In this document: piece by piece, positions 8,457 to 20,457 of the stretch
Numbering within the stretch: position 1 is the first letter of the stretch
How the letters are laid out: each line of letters opens with the position of its first letter
Assembly (NCBI RefSeq): GCF_014725735.1
Contig: NZ_CP061368.1
Span: 883,225 to 947,224 of the forward strand
Length of the DNA stretch: 64,000 bases
From: Wenzhouxiangella sp. AB-CW3
GTDB taxonomy: Bacteria; Pseudomonadota; Gammaproteobacteria; Xanthomonadales; Wenzhouxiangellaceae
Reading direction: 5' to 3'
The notes under the pieces: generated by a model
Databases searched by the model: none
What the model was told of the DNA's origin: nothing
The model's input: only the letters and a program-made list of their open reading frames with translations
Translations under genes and position numbers: made by a program

Positions 8457-9095
8457 TCATCTCCCCACCGATTTGCCGCTCCGGATCCAGCCGAGCAGGG
8501 TCTCCCATTGTTCCCAGTCCTGCCAGGCGAGGTAGTAGGGGAGGTCGGAGACTGACAGGCCTTGTTCGAAGGCGCGTACGTAGTTCATCGAGTCGCGCAG
8601 GTGGCCGACTACCGGGATTCGGTAGGTGTCGAGAAAGCCGGTCAGTTCGCGGAAGATGATGGTCTGGGGCTTGACTCGGTTGGCGACCAGTCCGACTTGT
8701 GCCTCATGCTTGCGCACGGGCTTGAGCGAGAGCAGGTGGTCGAGGAAGCGCCATGCGGCTCGCATGTCTACGGGTGAGGGCAGCACCGGCACCAGTATGG
8801 TCTGGGAGCGGCGCAGGACGTTGCCCAGTTCGGCGCCGGTGATGGCGGCCGGTGTGTCGAGTACCAGGGTGTCGGCTTCCGGAGGGGCGCGCAATTGCCC
8901 GTGGTGTTCGGTGGCGGGCAGGATTTCCGGATAGTCCTCGGGGCGAAGCGTCAGCCAGTCAGCCGATGACTGCTGCGGGTCCAGGTCGCCCAAGGCCACT
9001 GCGTGACCCTCCCAGGCCAGCGCGGCGGCCAGCGACGTGGCGATGGTGGACTTGCCGCAACCTCCCTTGGCGTTGACGACGGCAATGGTTCGCAT
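8457..9095 (-). CDS. ParA-family ATPase without a ParB partner
   Basis: 212 residues from the ATG at 9095, which has a GGAGG site just upstream; an upstream in-frame start at 9191 lacks family similarity. MRTIAVVNAKGGCGKST is the deviant Walker A motif (Lys10, Lys15), followed by LGDLDPQQSSADWL and DTLVLDTPAAI. Such small ParA-like ATPases position plasmids, chromosomes or protein complexes. No parB or centromere-like array is visible nearby, so it is probably an orphan cargo-positioning type. It is last of three minus-strand genes (thioesterase, lipoprotein, parA). Confidence 0.88.
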   Translation of the reverse strand: MRTIAVVNAKGGCGKSTIATSLAAALAWEGHAVALGDLDPQQSSADWLTLRPEDYPEILPATEHHGQLRAPPEADTLVLDTPAAITGAELGNVLRRSQTILVPVLPSPVDMRAAWRFLDHLLSLKPVRKHEAQVGLVANRVKPQTIIFRELTGFLDTYRIPVVGHLRDSMNYVRAFEQGLSVSDLPYYLAWQDWEQWETLLGWIRSGKSVGR

Positions 9096-9129
9096 GGTCA
9101 GGCCCTCCGTTGTTCGAAACAGGCACCCC

Positions 9130-9540
9130 TTACGATTGGCTCGGATCCGGCAGCCCCGAATGCAACAGCCAGCGGTTGAGGTCGTCGTCAAAGCGCCAGA
9201 CCTCGATATGATCCACCACTCGCTCCTGGGCGCTGCGAATATGGTACATCCGGATGCGGGCGTGGCGCTCCAGGCCCTCGCCTTCGTGGTCGACCAGTAC
9301 CTGGCGGACGCGGTACTCGGTGACCCGGAACTGCTCCAGGCGATCCAGCTCGACCGGATGTATGGGGTTGTCCGTCAGCCACTCGGGATGAATCATGTCG
9401 ACCAGCGCTTCGTACTCGCTCCAGCGAATCAGCGCTTCCCAGCGGTCCATGGCCTGCTGCCGGTCATCGTGGCGCTGACTGGAGCCGCAGGCGGCCAGCA
9501 GCAGGGTCAGCATGACCAGCGTGATGACAGATCCCTTCAC
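9130..9540 (-). CDS. Small lipoprotein of unknown function
   Basis: 136 residues. A GTG at 9540 overlaps the upstream thioesterase stop (GTGA). The N-terminus is a short lipoprotein signal ending in LLLAACGSS. The mature part is polar, mixed alpha/beta by eye, with the repeated pattern RWEALIRWSEYEALVDMIHPEW near its start. I do not recognise the family. The tight coupling with the thioesterase and parA suggests a shared context, perhaps the cell envelope, but no function can be assigned. Confidence 0.72.
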   Translation of the reverse strand: MKGSVITLVMLTLLLAACGSSQRHDDRQQAMDRWEALIRWSEYEALVDMIHPEWLTDNPIHPVELDRLEQFRVTEYRVRQVLVDHEGEGLERHARIRMYHIRSAQERVVDHIEVWRFDDDLNRWLLHSGLPDPSQS

Positions 9541-10022
9541 TTCGAACTCCCGGATGGAATCAGAGCAGCATACTTCGCCGTCAGCCTGGCTGCCACTTTT
9601 CCTTCGGCCAGAATGTCGGGTTCCAGGACCAGGCTGGCTCGGCCGGCGTGTTCCAGGCGGCGGGTGAAGCGTTCGCAATCGCCGGTCGCGGGCCAGGGGC
9701 ACCGGGCCTGGAAGCGGCCGTTGACCGGACGGGTGAAGTGGATTTCACAGCGGCCGATGACCAGCTCGGCGCGCACGCCGGCACGGCGCAGGAGCAGCCG
9801 GGGCAGCGACCAGCCGGCCAGAATCATGGCGCTGGCCAGCGAACCGCCAAAGGCCGTGCCCTTGTCGTTGACATTGGCCGCCAGGGGCAGGTCAAGCACC
9901 ACCCCGGCCGCGTCGAGTTGGGCTACCTGAAGTGCCATGGCGCCGCCCATCGGAATGTCCGACGTCAGGACATGCTCCAGCCACTGGCGCTCGTCGAGAT
10001 CGGTATCAGTAATGGAATTCAT
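9537..10022 (-). CDS. Hot-dog-fold thioesterase, YiiD C-terminal type
   Basis: 161 residues from the ATG at 10022; an in-frame start 21 codons earlier reads through low-similarity sequence. The segment NVNDKGTAFGGSLASAMILAGW is the typical helix region of the YiiD_C putative thioesterase family, followed by ELVIGRCEIHFTRPVNG and beta strands. It probably hydrolyses an acyl-CoA or acyl-ACP; the substrate is unknown. It overlaps the lipoprotein gene by four bases and is divergent from the MFS permease. Confidence 0.8.
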   Translation of the reverse strand: MNSITDTDLDERQWLEHVLTSDIPMGGAMALQVAQLDAAGVVLDLPLAANVNDKGTAFGGSLASAMILAGWSLPRLLLRRAGVRAELVIGRCEIHFTRPVNGRFQARCPWPATGDCERFTRRLEHAGRASLVLEPDILAEGKVAARLTAKYAALIPSGSSK

Positions 10023-10124
10023 GGCGATATTGTAGAGCGGTGGACGACGGCGATGACAGGCGCGCGCTTTCTGTCTTTCGTTCACTCACGCTTTTTCTCC
10101 CACCCTCTGGCCTACAATATCCCG

Positions 10125-11438
10125 ATGCCCGCCCAGCCCCCGCTGCCATTCATCGCCCGGCACCTGATGCCGCGCGAGATCCGAGCCAATGCCGCCATGG
10201 CCATCGCCCTGGGGGCGTTGGAGGGTGGGCTGGTCGGAGTGGTGGTCAAGACCCAGTTCGAGTCCGTGGCCGATCCGGCCTGGGTCAACCTGGCTGTGGG
10301 GCTGGTGGCCGGCGCGCCGGCATTTGCCAACATGGCCAGCCTGGGCATTGCCGGAATGGCCGAGGGGCGTGACAAGCCACTGTGGGTCTCGGCCCTTATG
10401 GCGGTGACCGCCGTGTTCCTGATCCTGATGGCCATGGCGCCGCTCAGCGCATTCGGGCTGGTCATGATCACGGCCGGCATGATCGTGGCCCGCCTGGCCT
10501 GGGCCGGCGTGATCACCTTGCGCGCGGCCATATGGCGGGCCAATTTCCCGCGTCACGTGCGCGCCCGGATCACCGGCCGTATCACGATCATCTACTCGCT
10601 CATCATAGCCGTGACCGCCGCGGCCATCGGCCTGGCGATGTCCTGGTGGCCGGAGATCTGGCGCGTGCTCTTTCCGCTGGCCGGGCTGTGTGGCCTGTGG
10701 GCAGCGTGGCGATACCTGGCGACCCGAGTGCGAGGCGGACGGCAGTTGCAGAATGAAGAACTCAATCAGCGCCGGTCACGTGACGGCGGGCAGTTGCGCG
10801 CCAGCCTGGATATTCTCAGGGCGGATCGCTGGTACCGCCGCTACATGCTGACGATGTTTGCATTCGGCAGCGGCAACCTGATGGTGATCGGTCTTTTGGT
10901 CATCCTGCTCAACGAACAGTTCGGGTTTGCCCGCTTCGAGCAGGTCATGATCACCACCACGCTGCCCCTGCTGACCCTGTCGATCTTCACGCCCATCTGG
11001 GCACGCCGATTCGACGCGGTGCATGTGCTGGACTACCGTGCCCGCCAGGCCTGGATGTTCGTCTTTTCGACCGCGCTGTTCATGCTGGCCTCGGTGGCCG
11101 GCTGGAAGTTCCTGTTCTGGCCCGGTGCGCTGGCCCTGGGCATGGCTTTTGCCGGCGGGAAGCTGGGCTGGAACCTGGGGCACAACGACTTTGCCCGGGA
11201 TGACCAGTCGACCCTTTACATGGGTATTCACGTCACACTGACCGGCATCCGCGGACTGATCGCGCCGCTACTGGGCGTGGCCTGCTACCAGTTGCTGGAA
11301 AGTGTCGATGCCGGTCTGGGCCGATGGGTGCTGGTATTTCCATTCACATTGACCCTGGGTGGTGCCGTCACGTTCGTTATTCTTGCCCGGCTGCACCGCA
11401 AGGAAAAACAACAAGGAGCAAGCGAACATCATGCTTGA
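10125..11438 (+). CDS. MFS-type permease
   Basis: 437 residues from the ATG at 10125, with about 10-12 hydrophobic segments. The first half has IRANAAMAIALGALEGGLVGVV and a basic loop (RITGRITIIYS); the cytoplasmic centre is RGGRQLQNEELNQRRSRDGG. It is an inner-membrane transporter of the major facilitator type by length and topology; the substrate cannot be read from sequence. Its end overlaps the TonB receptor start by eight bases, which suggests they import the same solute across the two membranes. It is divergent from the thioesterase. Confidence 0.8.
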   Translation: MPAQPPLPFIARHLMPREIRANAAMAIALGALEGGLVGVVVKTQFESVADPAWVNLAVGLVAGAPAFANMASLGIAGMAEGRDKPLWVSALMAVTAVFLILMAMAPLSAFGLVMITAGMIVARLAWAGVITLRAAIWRANFPRHVRARITGRITIIYSLIIAVTAAAIGLAMSWWPEIWRVLFPLAGLCGLWAAWRYLATRVRGGRQLQNEELNQRRSRDGGQLRASLDILRADRWYRRYMLTMFAFGSGNLMVIGLLVILLNEQFGFARFEQVMITTTLPLLTLSIFTPIWARRFDAVHVLDYRARQAWMFVFSTALFMLASVAGWKFLFWPGALALGMAFAGGKLGWNLGHNDFARDDQSTLYMGIHVTLTGIRGLIAPLLGVACYQLLESVDAGLGRWVLVFPFTLTLGGAVTFVILARLHRKEKQQGASEHHA

Positions 11439-13452
11439 AGGGCTGCTGATCTTCATGCTGGCCGGAGAGGCCGCCGTGACCGACCGCGTGGAAGTGCGGG
11501 GACGTGATATCGCCCCGGATGGAGAACAGGCTACGGCCCGCTTGAGCGCGGCGGAGCTGGAATCCATTCGTCCCACCCATCCTTCGGAGGTGATGACACG
11601 CTTGCCCGGCTCCTGGGTGACCCGGGGCAGCGGACAGGAGCATCTCAGCGCCGTGCGCTCGCCGCTGCTGGCCGGCGCCGGCGGCTGCGGCGCCTTGCTG
11701 ATCCTGGAAGAAGGCATTCCGATTCGGCCGCCCGGTTTCTGCAATGTCAACAACCTGTTCGAGGTCAACATGCACCAGGCCGTGGACGTGAGCGTGCTGC
11801 GCGGCCCCGGAGGGCTGGGTCACGCTTCCGGCGGTCTGCATGGCGTGATCGATGTGCGCACGCGCTCGCCGCTGACCGAACCGCTCAACGCGGTGCGCCT
11901 GGAAGGAGGCAGCGATGACTACCTGCGCGGCGAGCTGCGGCTGACCGGAGACCTGGGCGATGGTGCCCTGGCGCTGGATGCGACGATGGTCGACGCCGGC
12001 AGTTTTCGCGAAGACGAAGGCTACGACCACCGCTTACTGACGCTGCACCATGCCGTGCCAACCGAGCGCGGCCAGTGGGAGACAGTGCTGAGCGCGGCAC
12101 AGCTCGATCAGGACACCGCCGGTTTCGTCCAGGGCGAGCGTGCCTATGCCGACCCGGAGCTGCGACAGGCTAACTTCAATCCGGAGGCTTTCCGAACGGG
12201 TTCGGCAGCGCGCCTGGTCAGTCGCGCCCAGTGGGTGGATGAGTCTGGTGCGGAGAACCGTTTGACGGGGTTTGCCCGTCGTTCGCGCATGACCTTCCTC
12301 CAGCACTTCCTGCCGGGGCAGCCGCTGGAAAGAAACGGCCAGGTTTCGGCCGGCCTGCAGTTCGACCAGGAAAGGGAGGTCGCACTCGGTGCGTTGCAGT
12401 GGGGCGTGGATGCCGAATGGTTCAACGGTTTCCTGTTCCAGGCCCAGGACGGCGAGGCTGATGCCCCCCCGCCAATGGCGGGCATCCGGCCACCTGGCCG
12501 TCATTACGATTACGAGGTCGATGGTCAGCGCCTGGGCGGCTACATGGCGCTGGGACATGAGCCGGCGCCGGACTGGCGCATTCGCGCTGGAGTGCATGCC
12601 GACTGGGTGCGCTATGACTACGACAACCTCATGGCCGAGGGTAATCTGGCCGAGGATGGCACGACCTGTGAGTTCGGTGGGTGCCTTTACAACCGGCCCG
12701 CCGACCGCAGTGACGACTACCTGGAAGTGGCGCCGGAGCTGACCATAAGCCGCGACTTTGACGAGGGCATGGCCTGGCTGCGCCTGGCGCGCGGATTCCG
12801 CGCACCACAGGCAACCGAGCTCTACCGGCTGCAGCGCGGACAGGACGTGGCCGACCTGGATGCCGAAGCACTCGATGCCGTCGAGCTTGGAGTGCGGGGT
12901 AGCTCACCGCTGGAATGGGAGCTGGTCGGCTTCTACCAGCGCAAGCGCAACTTCATCTTTCGCGATGCCGAAGGCTTCAATGTCAGCGACGGCAGAACCG
13001 GCCACCGCGGCGTCGAGTTCTCCCTGCGCCATCAACTGAGCGATACCCTTGCTGTGGCCGCCCGCGGCAGTTACGCCATTCACTGGTATCGCTTCGATCG
13101 CGATCTCGGCGGCGAGTTGATCCAGCGGGGTCGCGACGTGTCCTCCGCGCCCCGCCGGCTGGCCAGCACCGATCTGACCTGGCGCCCGGATGATGACTGG
13201 CTGGCACAGCTGGCCGTCGAACACAACGGAGGCTACTGGCTGGATGCCGAAAACACGCGCCGCTACGGTGGCCACACCCTGTGGCATGCCTTTCTGCAAC
13301 GCGATCTGGCGGCGGAATGGACCGCGTCGCTACGCCTGAGAAACCTGACCAATCGCCGCTACGCCGAGCGGGCGGACTTTGCCTTCGGAAATTTCCGCTA
13401 CTTCCCCGGGCCCGGCCGCAGCCTGTTTGCCAGCCTGGAGAAGCGCTGGTAG
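11431..13452 (+). CDS. TonB-dependent outer-membrane receptor
   Basis: 673 residues from the ATG at 11431, with AAGGAG upstream. A short hydrophobic leader (MLEGLLIFMLAGEAA) is weaker than a usual signal peptide. The plug domain follows (PSEVMTRLPGSWV, VSVLRGPGGLGHASGG, HGVIDVRT), then a beta-barrel with alternating hydrophobic strands ending in an aromatic C-terminus (FASLEKRW), the outer-membrane insertion signal. It would take up a scarce ligand with energy from TonB. The plug holds two cysteines (GAGGCGALLI and GFCNVNN) that may form a disulfide. The ligand is unknown; it pairs with the preceding permease. Confidence 0.9.
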   Translation: MLEGLLIFMLAGEAAVTDRVEVRGRDIAPDGEQATARLSAAELESIRPTHPSEVMTRLPGSWVTRGSGQEHLSAVRSPLLAGAGGCGALLILEEGIPIRPPGFCNVNNLFEVNMHQAVDVSVLRGPGGLGHASGGLHGVIDVRTRSPLTEPLNAVRLEGGSDDYLRGELRLTGDLGDGALALDATMVDAGSFREDEGYDHRLLTLHHAVPTERGQWETVLSAAQLDQDTAGFVQGERAYADPELRQANFNPEAFRTGSAARLVSRAQWVDESGAENRLTGFARRSRMTFLQHFLPGQPLERNGQVSAGLQFDQEREVALGALQWGVDAEWFNGFLFQAQDGEADAPPPMAGIRPPGRHYDYEVDGQRLGGYMALGHEPAPDWRIRAGVHADWVRYDYDNLMAEGNLAEDGTTCEFGGCLYNRPADRSDDYLEVAPELTISRDFDEGMAWLRLARGFRAPQATELYRLQRGQDVADLDAEALDAVELGVRGSSPLEWELVGFYQRKRNFIFRDAEGFNVSDGRTGHRGVEFSLRHQLSDTLAVAARGSYAIHWYRFDRDLGGELIQRGRDVSSAPRRLASTDLTWRPDDDWLAQLAVEHNGGYWLDAENTRRYGGHTLWHAFLQRDLAAEWTASLRLRNLTNRRYAERADFAFGNFRYFPGPGRSLFASLEKRW

Positions 13453-13563
13453 AGCGACGGCCGAATCAGGCAGGCATTCCGGCGGGTTGTCGGGCAGCCA
13501 TCGGCAATACGTTGTAAACTCCGAAGCCGGGGACGTGGGCCAGGACGAGAAACGGACAAAGAC

Positions 13564-14460
13564 TTGGTCGACAAGACTGACAAGAGCACCCGGACTGATT
13601 CGGAGACGGTCATTGCTGGTACCCGGCGTGAAACGCGGGACAACCACGATGCCTGCCTGGTCATCATTCGCGGCCCACGCCTGGGCTCGCGCATCGTGCT
13701 GGGTCGCAAGCCCGTGGTCATCGGGCGCAGTATCGACAGCGACTTCCAGATATCCGAGCGCAGCATCTCGCGGCAGCACTGCCGCATCATTGCCGAGGGT
13801 GACCGCTACTGGATCGAGGACCTGGGCTCGACCAACCAAACCTATCTCAACGAGGACGTCGTCGAGCGTTCCGCGCTACGTGATGGGGATCACATTCGCA
13901 TCAGTCAGACGGTGCTGAAGTTCGTCGATGAGGGCAATATCGAGGCCGGCTACCATTCGGAGTTGCATGAAAGCACCATTCGCGATGCGCTCACCGGCCT
14001 GTACAACCGTCGCCACGCCATGGCCTTGCTCAAGACCGAGGTCGCCAAGGCCGAGCGGGAGCCCGACCGGGAACTCACCGTCATGATCCTGGATCTTGAT
14101 TTCTTCAAGGAAATCAACGACGAATACGGTCACCTGGCCGGCGATGGCGTGTTGCGCAAGGTGGCCGAGATCGCCCGCGACCGGGTGCGAGCCTCCGATA
14201 CCTTCGCCCGTATCGGTGGCGAGGAGTTTGCGGTCATTCTGCCCGATACCAACATTGCCGATGCACACCGCATCGCCGAGTCGATTCGCAAGGCCATAGA
14301 AATGGAAACCTTCAATGTCGGTGGCGAAGTGCGAAAGGTGACCTTGTCCGGCGGCATTGCGTCGTGGTCGAGCGCCTTCGAAGACATGAGCGACCTGTTG
14401 CGCGAGGCCGACCGCCGGCTCTACCAGGCCAAGAGTTCCGGTCGCAACCAGATCTGCTGA
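13564..14460 (+). CDS. Diguanylate cyclase with N-terminal FHA domain
   Basis: 298 residues from a TTG at 13564; no in-frame ATG precedes the FHA core, so the start is uncertain by a few codons. The FHA domain spans about residues 30-120 (VIGRSIDSDFQISERSISRQHC, LGSTNQTYLN), a phosphothreonine reader. The GGDEF domain (about 135-298) has DALTGLYNRR, DLDFFKEINDEYGH and the active-site signature GGEEF, so c-di-GMP synthesis is expected. A Ser/Thr kinase gene follows at 14560; the FHA domain could bind a phosphorylated partner of that kinase, linking the two. This link is inference. Confidence 0.93.
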   Translation: MVDKTDKSTRTDSETVIAGTRRETRDNHDACLVIIRGPRLGSRIVLGRKPVVIGRSIDSDFQISERSISRQHCRIIAEGDRYWIEDLGSTNQTYLNEDVVERSALRDGDHIRISQTVLKFVDEGNIEAGYHSELHESTIRDALTGLYNRRHAMALLKTEVAKAEREPDRELTVMILDLDFFKEINDEYGHLAGDGVLRKVAEIARDRVRASDTFARIGGEEFAVILPDTNIADAHRIAESIRKAIEMETFNVGGEVRKVTLSGGIASWSSAFEDMSDLLREADRRLYQAKSSGRNQIC

Positions 14461-14559
14461 ACACCCCTTTGGCCCAAGCTGCGGTGACGGCTCCGGCAGG
14501 GTAGGCGGTGAGACATCTCGTAGAATGCATCTTGGCTTCCTGACTCGGGAGGACGGATT

Positions 14560-16920
<2,361 letters not shown>

Positions 16921-16941
16921 CCCGGTCAGTCCGGGCCGGCG

Positions 16942-18990
16942 CTATCCGGTGGCTTGCGCCGCCACGCCGTAGGAGGCCAGCAGGGGCTCCAGTCGGGGCT
17001 CCTCGCCCCGGAACGCCTGCCAGGAATCGCGCATCGGTCGGCTGGCACCGACTTCCAGTATTTCCCTGGCCAGTTGTCGGCCCAGTCGCGGATCGAACAG
17101 GCCCTGCTCGACAAACAGTTCGAAGGCATCGCGCGCCAGCCGCTCGGCCCACAGGTAGCTGTAGTAGCCGGCCGCGTAGCCGCCGTCGAACAGGTGCGAG
17201 AAGCTCATCAGGTAACGATTGAACTCCGGTGCGGGAATCACCGCCACCTCGCCGTTGATGCGGCGCATGACTTCGACCGGGTCGGCATCGGTCTCGGCAT
17301 GCAGGGTCAGGTCGGTCAGGGCGAACTCCACCTGCCGGATCAGGGCCAGGGCACCGTGGAACTGCTGGTCGGCTTTCAGGCCGGCGAGCAGGTCGGCCGG
17401 CAACGGCTCGCCGGTGTCGACATGACGGGCATAGCGCGCCAGCGCCGATTCGTCCCAGGCCCAGCCCTCCATGAGCTGGCTGGGCAGTTCCACCGCATCC
17501 CACTCCACGCCGCTGATGCCGCCGACGGCGGGAATCGGCACTTTGGTGAGCATGTGATGCAGGCAGTGACCGAATTCGTGGAACAGGGTGACGACATCGT
17601 CGTGGGTCAGCAAACTGGGCCGTCCATCCGACGGTGGGGCAAAGTTGCAGGTCAGGTAGGCAACCGGCAGTTGCAGGTGTTCACCCAGGTTCAGGCGGGT
17701 GCGGCATACATCCATCCAGGCACCGCCGGATTTTCGCGCCCGCGAATACAGGTCGAGATACAGGCCCGCGACCGGCTGGCCGTCGCCGCCGGTGACATGA
17801 AAATAGCGCACGTCCTCGTGCCAGGTTTCTATGGTCTCATCGGCTTCGAACCTGAGTCCGAACAATTCGCCGGCGGTGGTGAAGAGCCCATCGAACACGC
17901 GTGTGAGTTCGAACCAGGGCTTGAGTTTTTCCTGGTTGATGCCGAGCTTCTCGTCGCGCAGCTTCTCGCTCCAGTAGCCGATATCCCAGGGCGCAAGCGG
18001 TGTCGGTTCGCCGTGCCGGGCGGCAAACTCGGTGAGCTCATCGAGTTGCTCGCGTGCCATCGGGCGGGCGCGTTCGGCCAGGTCACGCAGGAAGGACTCG
18101 ACCTGATCAGCGCTTTCGGCCATGCGCGTGGACAGGCGCAGCGCGGCGTGGTGTTCAAATCCCAGCAGTGCGGCCTGTTCCTGTCGCAGGGCCAGCATCT
18201 CGCGAATGATCGGTGAATTGTCGAACTGCCCGCCCTGAGGCCCGGTTTCGGAAGCACGCGTGGCGAAGGCCCGGTAGAAACGTTCGCGCAGTTCCCGGTC
18301 GTCGGCATAGGTGGCAATGGCGCGGTAGGCCGGGAAGGACAGGTTGGCCAGCCAGCCATCCTGGCCGTGCTGCTGGGCCAGGCCGGCCAGCAGTTCGAGT
18401 TCCGAATCGGGCAGACCCGCCAGGGCCGTGGCATCAGCGAAGTGTTCGCTGTAGCCCTCGGTGGCATCGAGCACGTGGTTGCCAAAGCGGTTGCCCAGCT
18501 CCGACAGGCGCAGCTCGATCTCGGCAAAGCGCTGGCGTTCGTCCTCGGGCAGTTTGACGCCGGAGAGGCGGAAATCACGCAATTCGTGCTCGACGGTGGC
18601 CCGGAGTGCATCGGATTGCGATTCGAAGTCGTCGCGTGCGGCCAGCGTCTGCCAGGCCTCGAACAGTTTCCGGTTCTGACCGCGCTCGGTATGGAAGCGG
18701 GTCATCGGCTCCAGGCACTGCTGGTAGGCGTCGCGCCATTCCGGCGTGTTGGTCACTCCGTGTAGGTGAGAGATGCTCGACCAGGCCGCACTCAGCGCGT
18801 CATCAGCCAGGGTTTCGGCCTCGACCACGCTGGCATAGTCGGGTTGGTCGAGTTGCTCGATGGTCTCGATGACCCGTCGGTATTCGCCCAATCGCTGCTC
18901 GATTGCCGGCAGCGCGTGTTCGGGTCGGATCGAGGCAAAACGGGGCAGCCCCGGCGCCAGCAGGGGATTGTCCTTTTCGGTTGGAGTCAT
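16942..18990 (-). CDS. prlC: Oligopeptidase A (M3 zinc metallopeptidase)
   Basis: 682 residues, the normal length for PrlC. The zinc motif HEFGHCLHH lies near residue 467, and YSRARKSGGAWMD plus YLTCNFAPP upstream are family signatures. It degrades short peptides and signal-peptide fragments in the cytoplasm. Its start overlaps the aminotransferase stop by four bases, so the two are probably one transcript. It is convergent with the kinase, leaving a 21-base gap. Confidence 0.97.
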   Translation of the reverse strand: MTPTEKDNPLLAPGLPRFASIRPEHALPAIEQRLGEYRRVIETIEQLDQPDYASVVEAETLADDALSAAWSSISHLHGVTNTPEWRDAYQQCLEPMTRFHTERGQNRKLFEAWQTLAARDDFESQSDALRATVEHELRDFRLSGVKLPEDERQRFAEIELRLSELGNRFGNHVLDATEGYSEHFADATALAGLPDSELELLAGLAQQHGQDGWLANLSFPAYRAIATYADDRELRERFYRAFATRASETGPQGGQFDNSPIIREMLALRQEQAALLGFEHHAALRLSTRMAESADQVESFLRDLAERARPMAREQLDELTEFAARHGEPTPLAPWDIGYWSEKLRDEKLGINQEKLKPWFELTRVFDGLFTTAGELFGLRFEADETIETWHEDVRYFHVTGGDGQPVAGLYLDLYSRARKSGGAWMDVCRTRLNLGEHLQLPVAYLTCNFAPPSDGRPSLLTHDDVVTLFHEFGHCLHHMLTKVPIPAVGGISGVEWDAVELPSQLMEGWAWDESALARYARHVDTGEPLPADLLAGLKADQQFHGALALIRQVEFALTDLTLHAETDADPVEVMRRINGEVAVIPAPEFNRYLMSFSHLFDGGYAAGYYSYLWAERLARDAFELFVEQGLFDPRLGRQLAREILEVGASRPMRDSWQAFRGEEPRLEPLLASYGVAAQATG

Positions 18991-20231
18991 TCTACGGCCT
19001 GGATGCGTTGCGGTTCGTCGGCGAGTTCCTCGAGCAGATCGTCAATGCGCCCGAAAGCTGCCGTCAGCTCCTCGGCTTCCGGCAGGAGGGTGAGCCGGAA
19101 GTGGTTGCGTTCGCGGATATTGAAGCTCGAGCCGGGCACGATCAGGATGTGCTTGTGCTCGAGCAATTCGGCGGCGAAGCGGTGGTCGTCGAAATCGGGA
19201 AAGACCTCCGGGTTGACCGACGGGAATGCGTACATCGCGCCCATCGGAGTGACCAGGTCGAGGAAGCGACTTCTCCGGCAGGCCTCGATGACCGCCTGAC
19301 GCGAATCGTACAGGCGTCCGCCGCGCGCGACCAGGTCGGCAATGGACTGGTAGCCGCCCAGCGCGGTCTGCACTGCCCACTGGCCCGGGACATTGGCCGA
19401 CAAGCGCAATGCCGCCAGCTTCTCCACCGCCAGCCGGTATTCCTCGGCCCGCTCCAGCGCACCGGTAAACACAGCCCAGCCGACGCGCCAGCCGCAGGCG
19501 CGGTAGACCTTGGACAGGCCACCGAAACTTACGCACAAGGTATCCGGCGCCAGCGGCGCCATGGGCTGAAAGCGTGCCTCGTCATAGCAGATGGAGTCGT
19601 AGATTTCGTCGCAGAACAGGATCAGGTCATGCCGGGTGGCGAAATCGGCCAACTGCTTCAGTACGCTTTCCGGGTATACCGCGCCGGTCGGGTTGTTGGG
19701 GTTGATCACCACCAGTGCCCGGGTCTTCTTCGTGACCAGCTTTTCCAGTTCGGCAACATCGGGAACGAAACCATTGCCGGCTCGACAGGGGTAATGCACC
19801 GCCTGGCCGCCGTTGAGCGTCACCGCCGCGGTCCACAGCGGGTAGTCGGGCGCGGGCACCAGTACCTCCTCGCCGGGATCGAGCAGCGAGCGCAGCACGA
19901 TATCGACCAGCTCCGAGACGCCGTTGCCGACGATGACCTGGTCGTAGCGGGTATCGGTCAGCCCGCGCGACTGGAACTGCATCGCCACGGCTTCCCGTGC
20001 CGGGAAGATTCCGGTTTGTGGCCCGTATCCTTCCGAGTACTTCAGGTTTCGCACGATCGCCCGACGCATGGTCTCGGGCGTGCGAAAGCCGAACGCCCCC
20101 GGATTGCCGATGTTCAGATGCAGGATGTCGTTGCCCTGCTGCTCGAGTTCGCGCGCTCGCCGGGCCAGCGCGCCACGAATCTCGTAGCGCACCTCGTCGA
20201 TCCGGCCAGCGGTTCTGAATGACGGTTTCAT
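18987..20231 (-). CDS. alaA: AlaA-type alanine/glutamate aminotransferase
   Basis: 414 residues. It is a fold-type I PLP enzyme: LHLNIGNPGAFGF at the N-terminus, GNGVSELVDIVLRSLLDPGEEVLVPAPDYPLW, NPNNPTGAVY, CDEIYDSICYD and the PLP lysine in SFGGLSKVYRACGWRVGW. The sequence fits the AlaA/AlaC group, which makes alanine from pyruvate and glutamate. It precedes prlC with a four-base overlap. The amino donor and acceptor are assigned by family only. Confidence 0.9.
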   Translation of the reverse strand: MKPSFRTAGRIDEVRYEIRGALARRARELEQQGNDILHLNIGNPGAFGFRTPETMRRAIVRNLKYSEGYGPQTGIFPAREAVAMQFQSRGLTDTRYDQVIVGNGVSELVDIVLRSLLDPGEEVLVPAPDYPLWTAAVTLNGGQAVHYPCRAGNGFVPDVAELEKLVTKKTRALVVINPNNPTGAVYPESVLKQLADFATRHDLILFCDEIYDSICYDEARFQPMAPLAPDTLCVSFGGLSKVYRACGWRVGWAVFTGALERAEEYRLAVEKLAALRLSANVPGQWAVQTALGGYQSIADLVARGGRLYDSRQAVIEACRRSRFLDLVTPMGAMYAFPSVNPEVFPDFDDHRFAAELLEHKHILIVPGSSFNIRERNHFRLTLLPEAEELTAAFGRIDDLLEELADEPQRIQAVE

Positions 20232-20457
20232 GGGTCAATGATAGCGTTTCGGCTTGCGTGCCGGTAGGTTGCGTGTTGCAGTGGAAATTTTGATGAACTA
20301 TTCCGCCGTTAACGGGATCATAACGAATTGCCGTGGTTTGATCGTTCGTAGCTCATCATCGGACAATGCATGCCACGCACTACAGCATGCAGGGAGATCA
20401 GAACGAGAATCAAACGCTCTCCTGCAGCCGAAACATGTCACAAAAAAGAAGGAAGCA

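Noticed and set aside
8457-9095. Plasmid or phage partition locus
   Set aside because: There is no parB, no iteron array and no other plasmid gene; flanking genes are housekeeping.
9098-9191. Longer ParA start at 9191
   Set aside because: The added 32 residues have no similarity to ParA and an excellent GGAGG site precedes the ATG at 9095.
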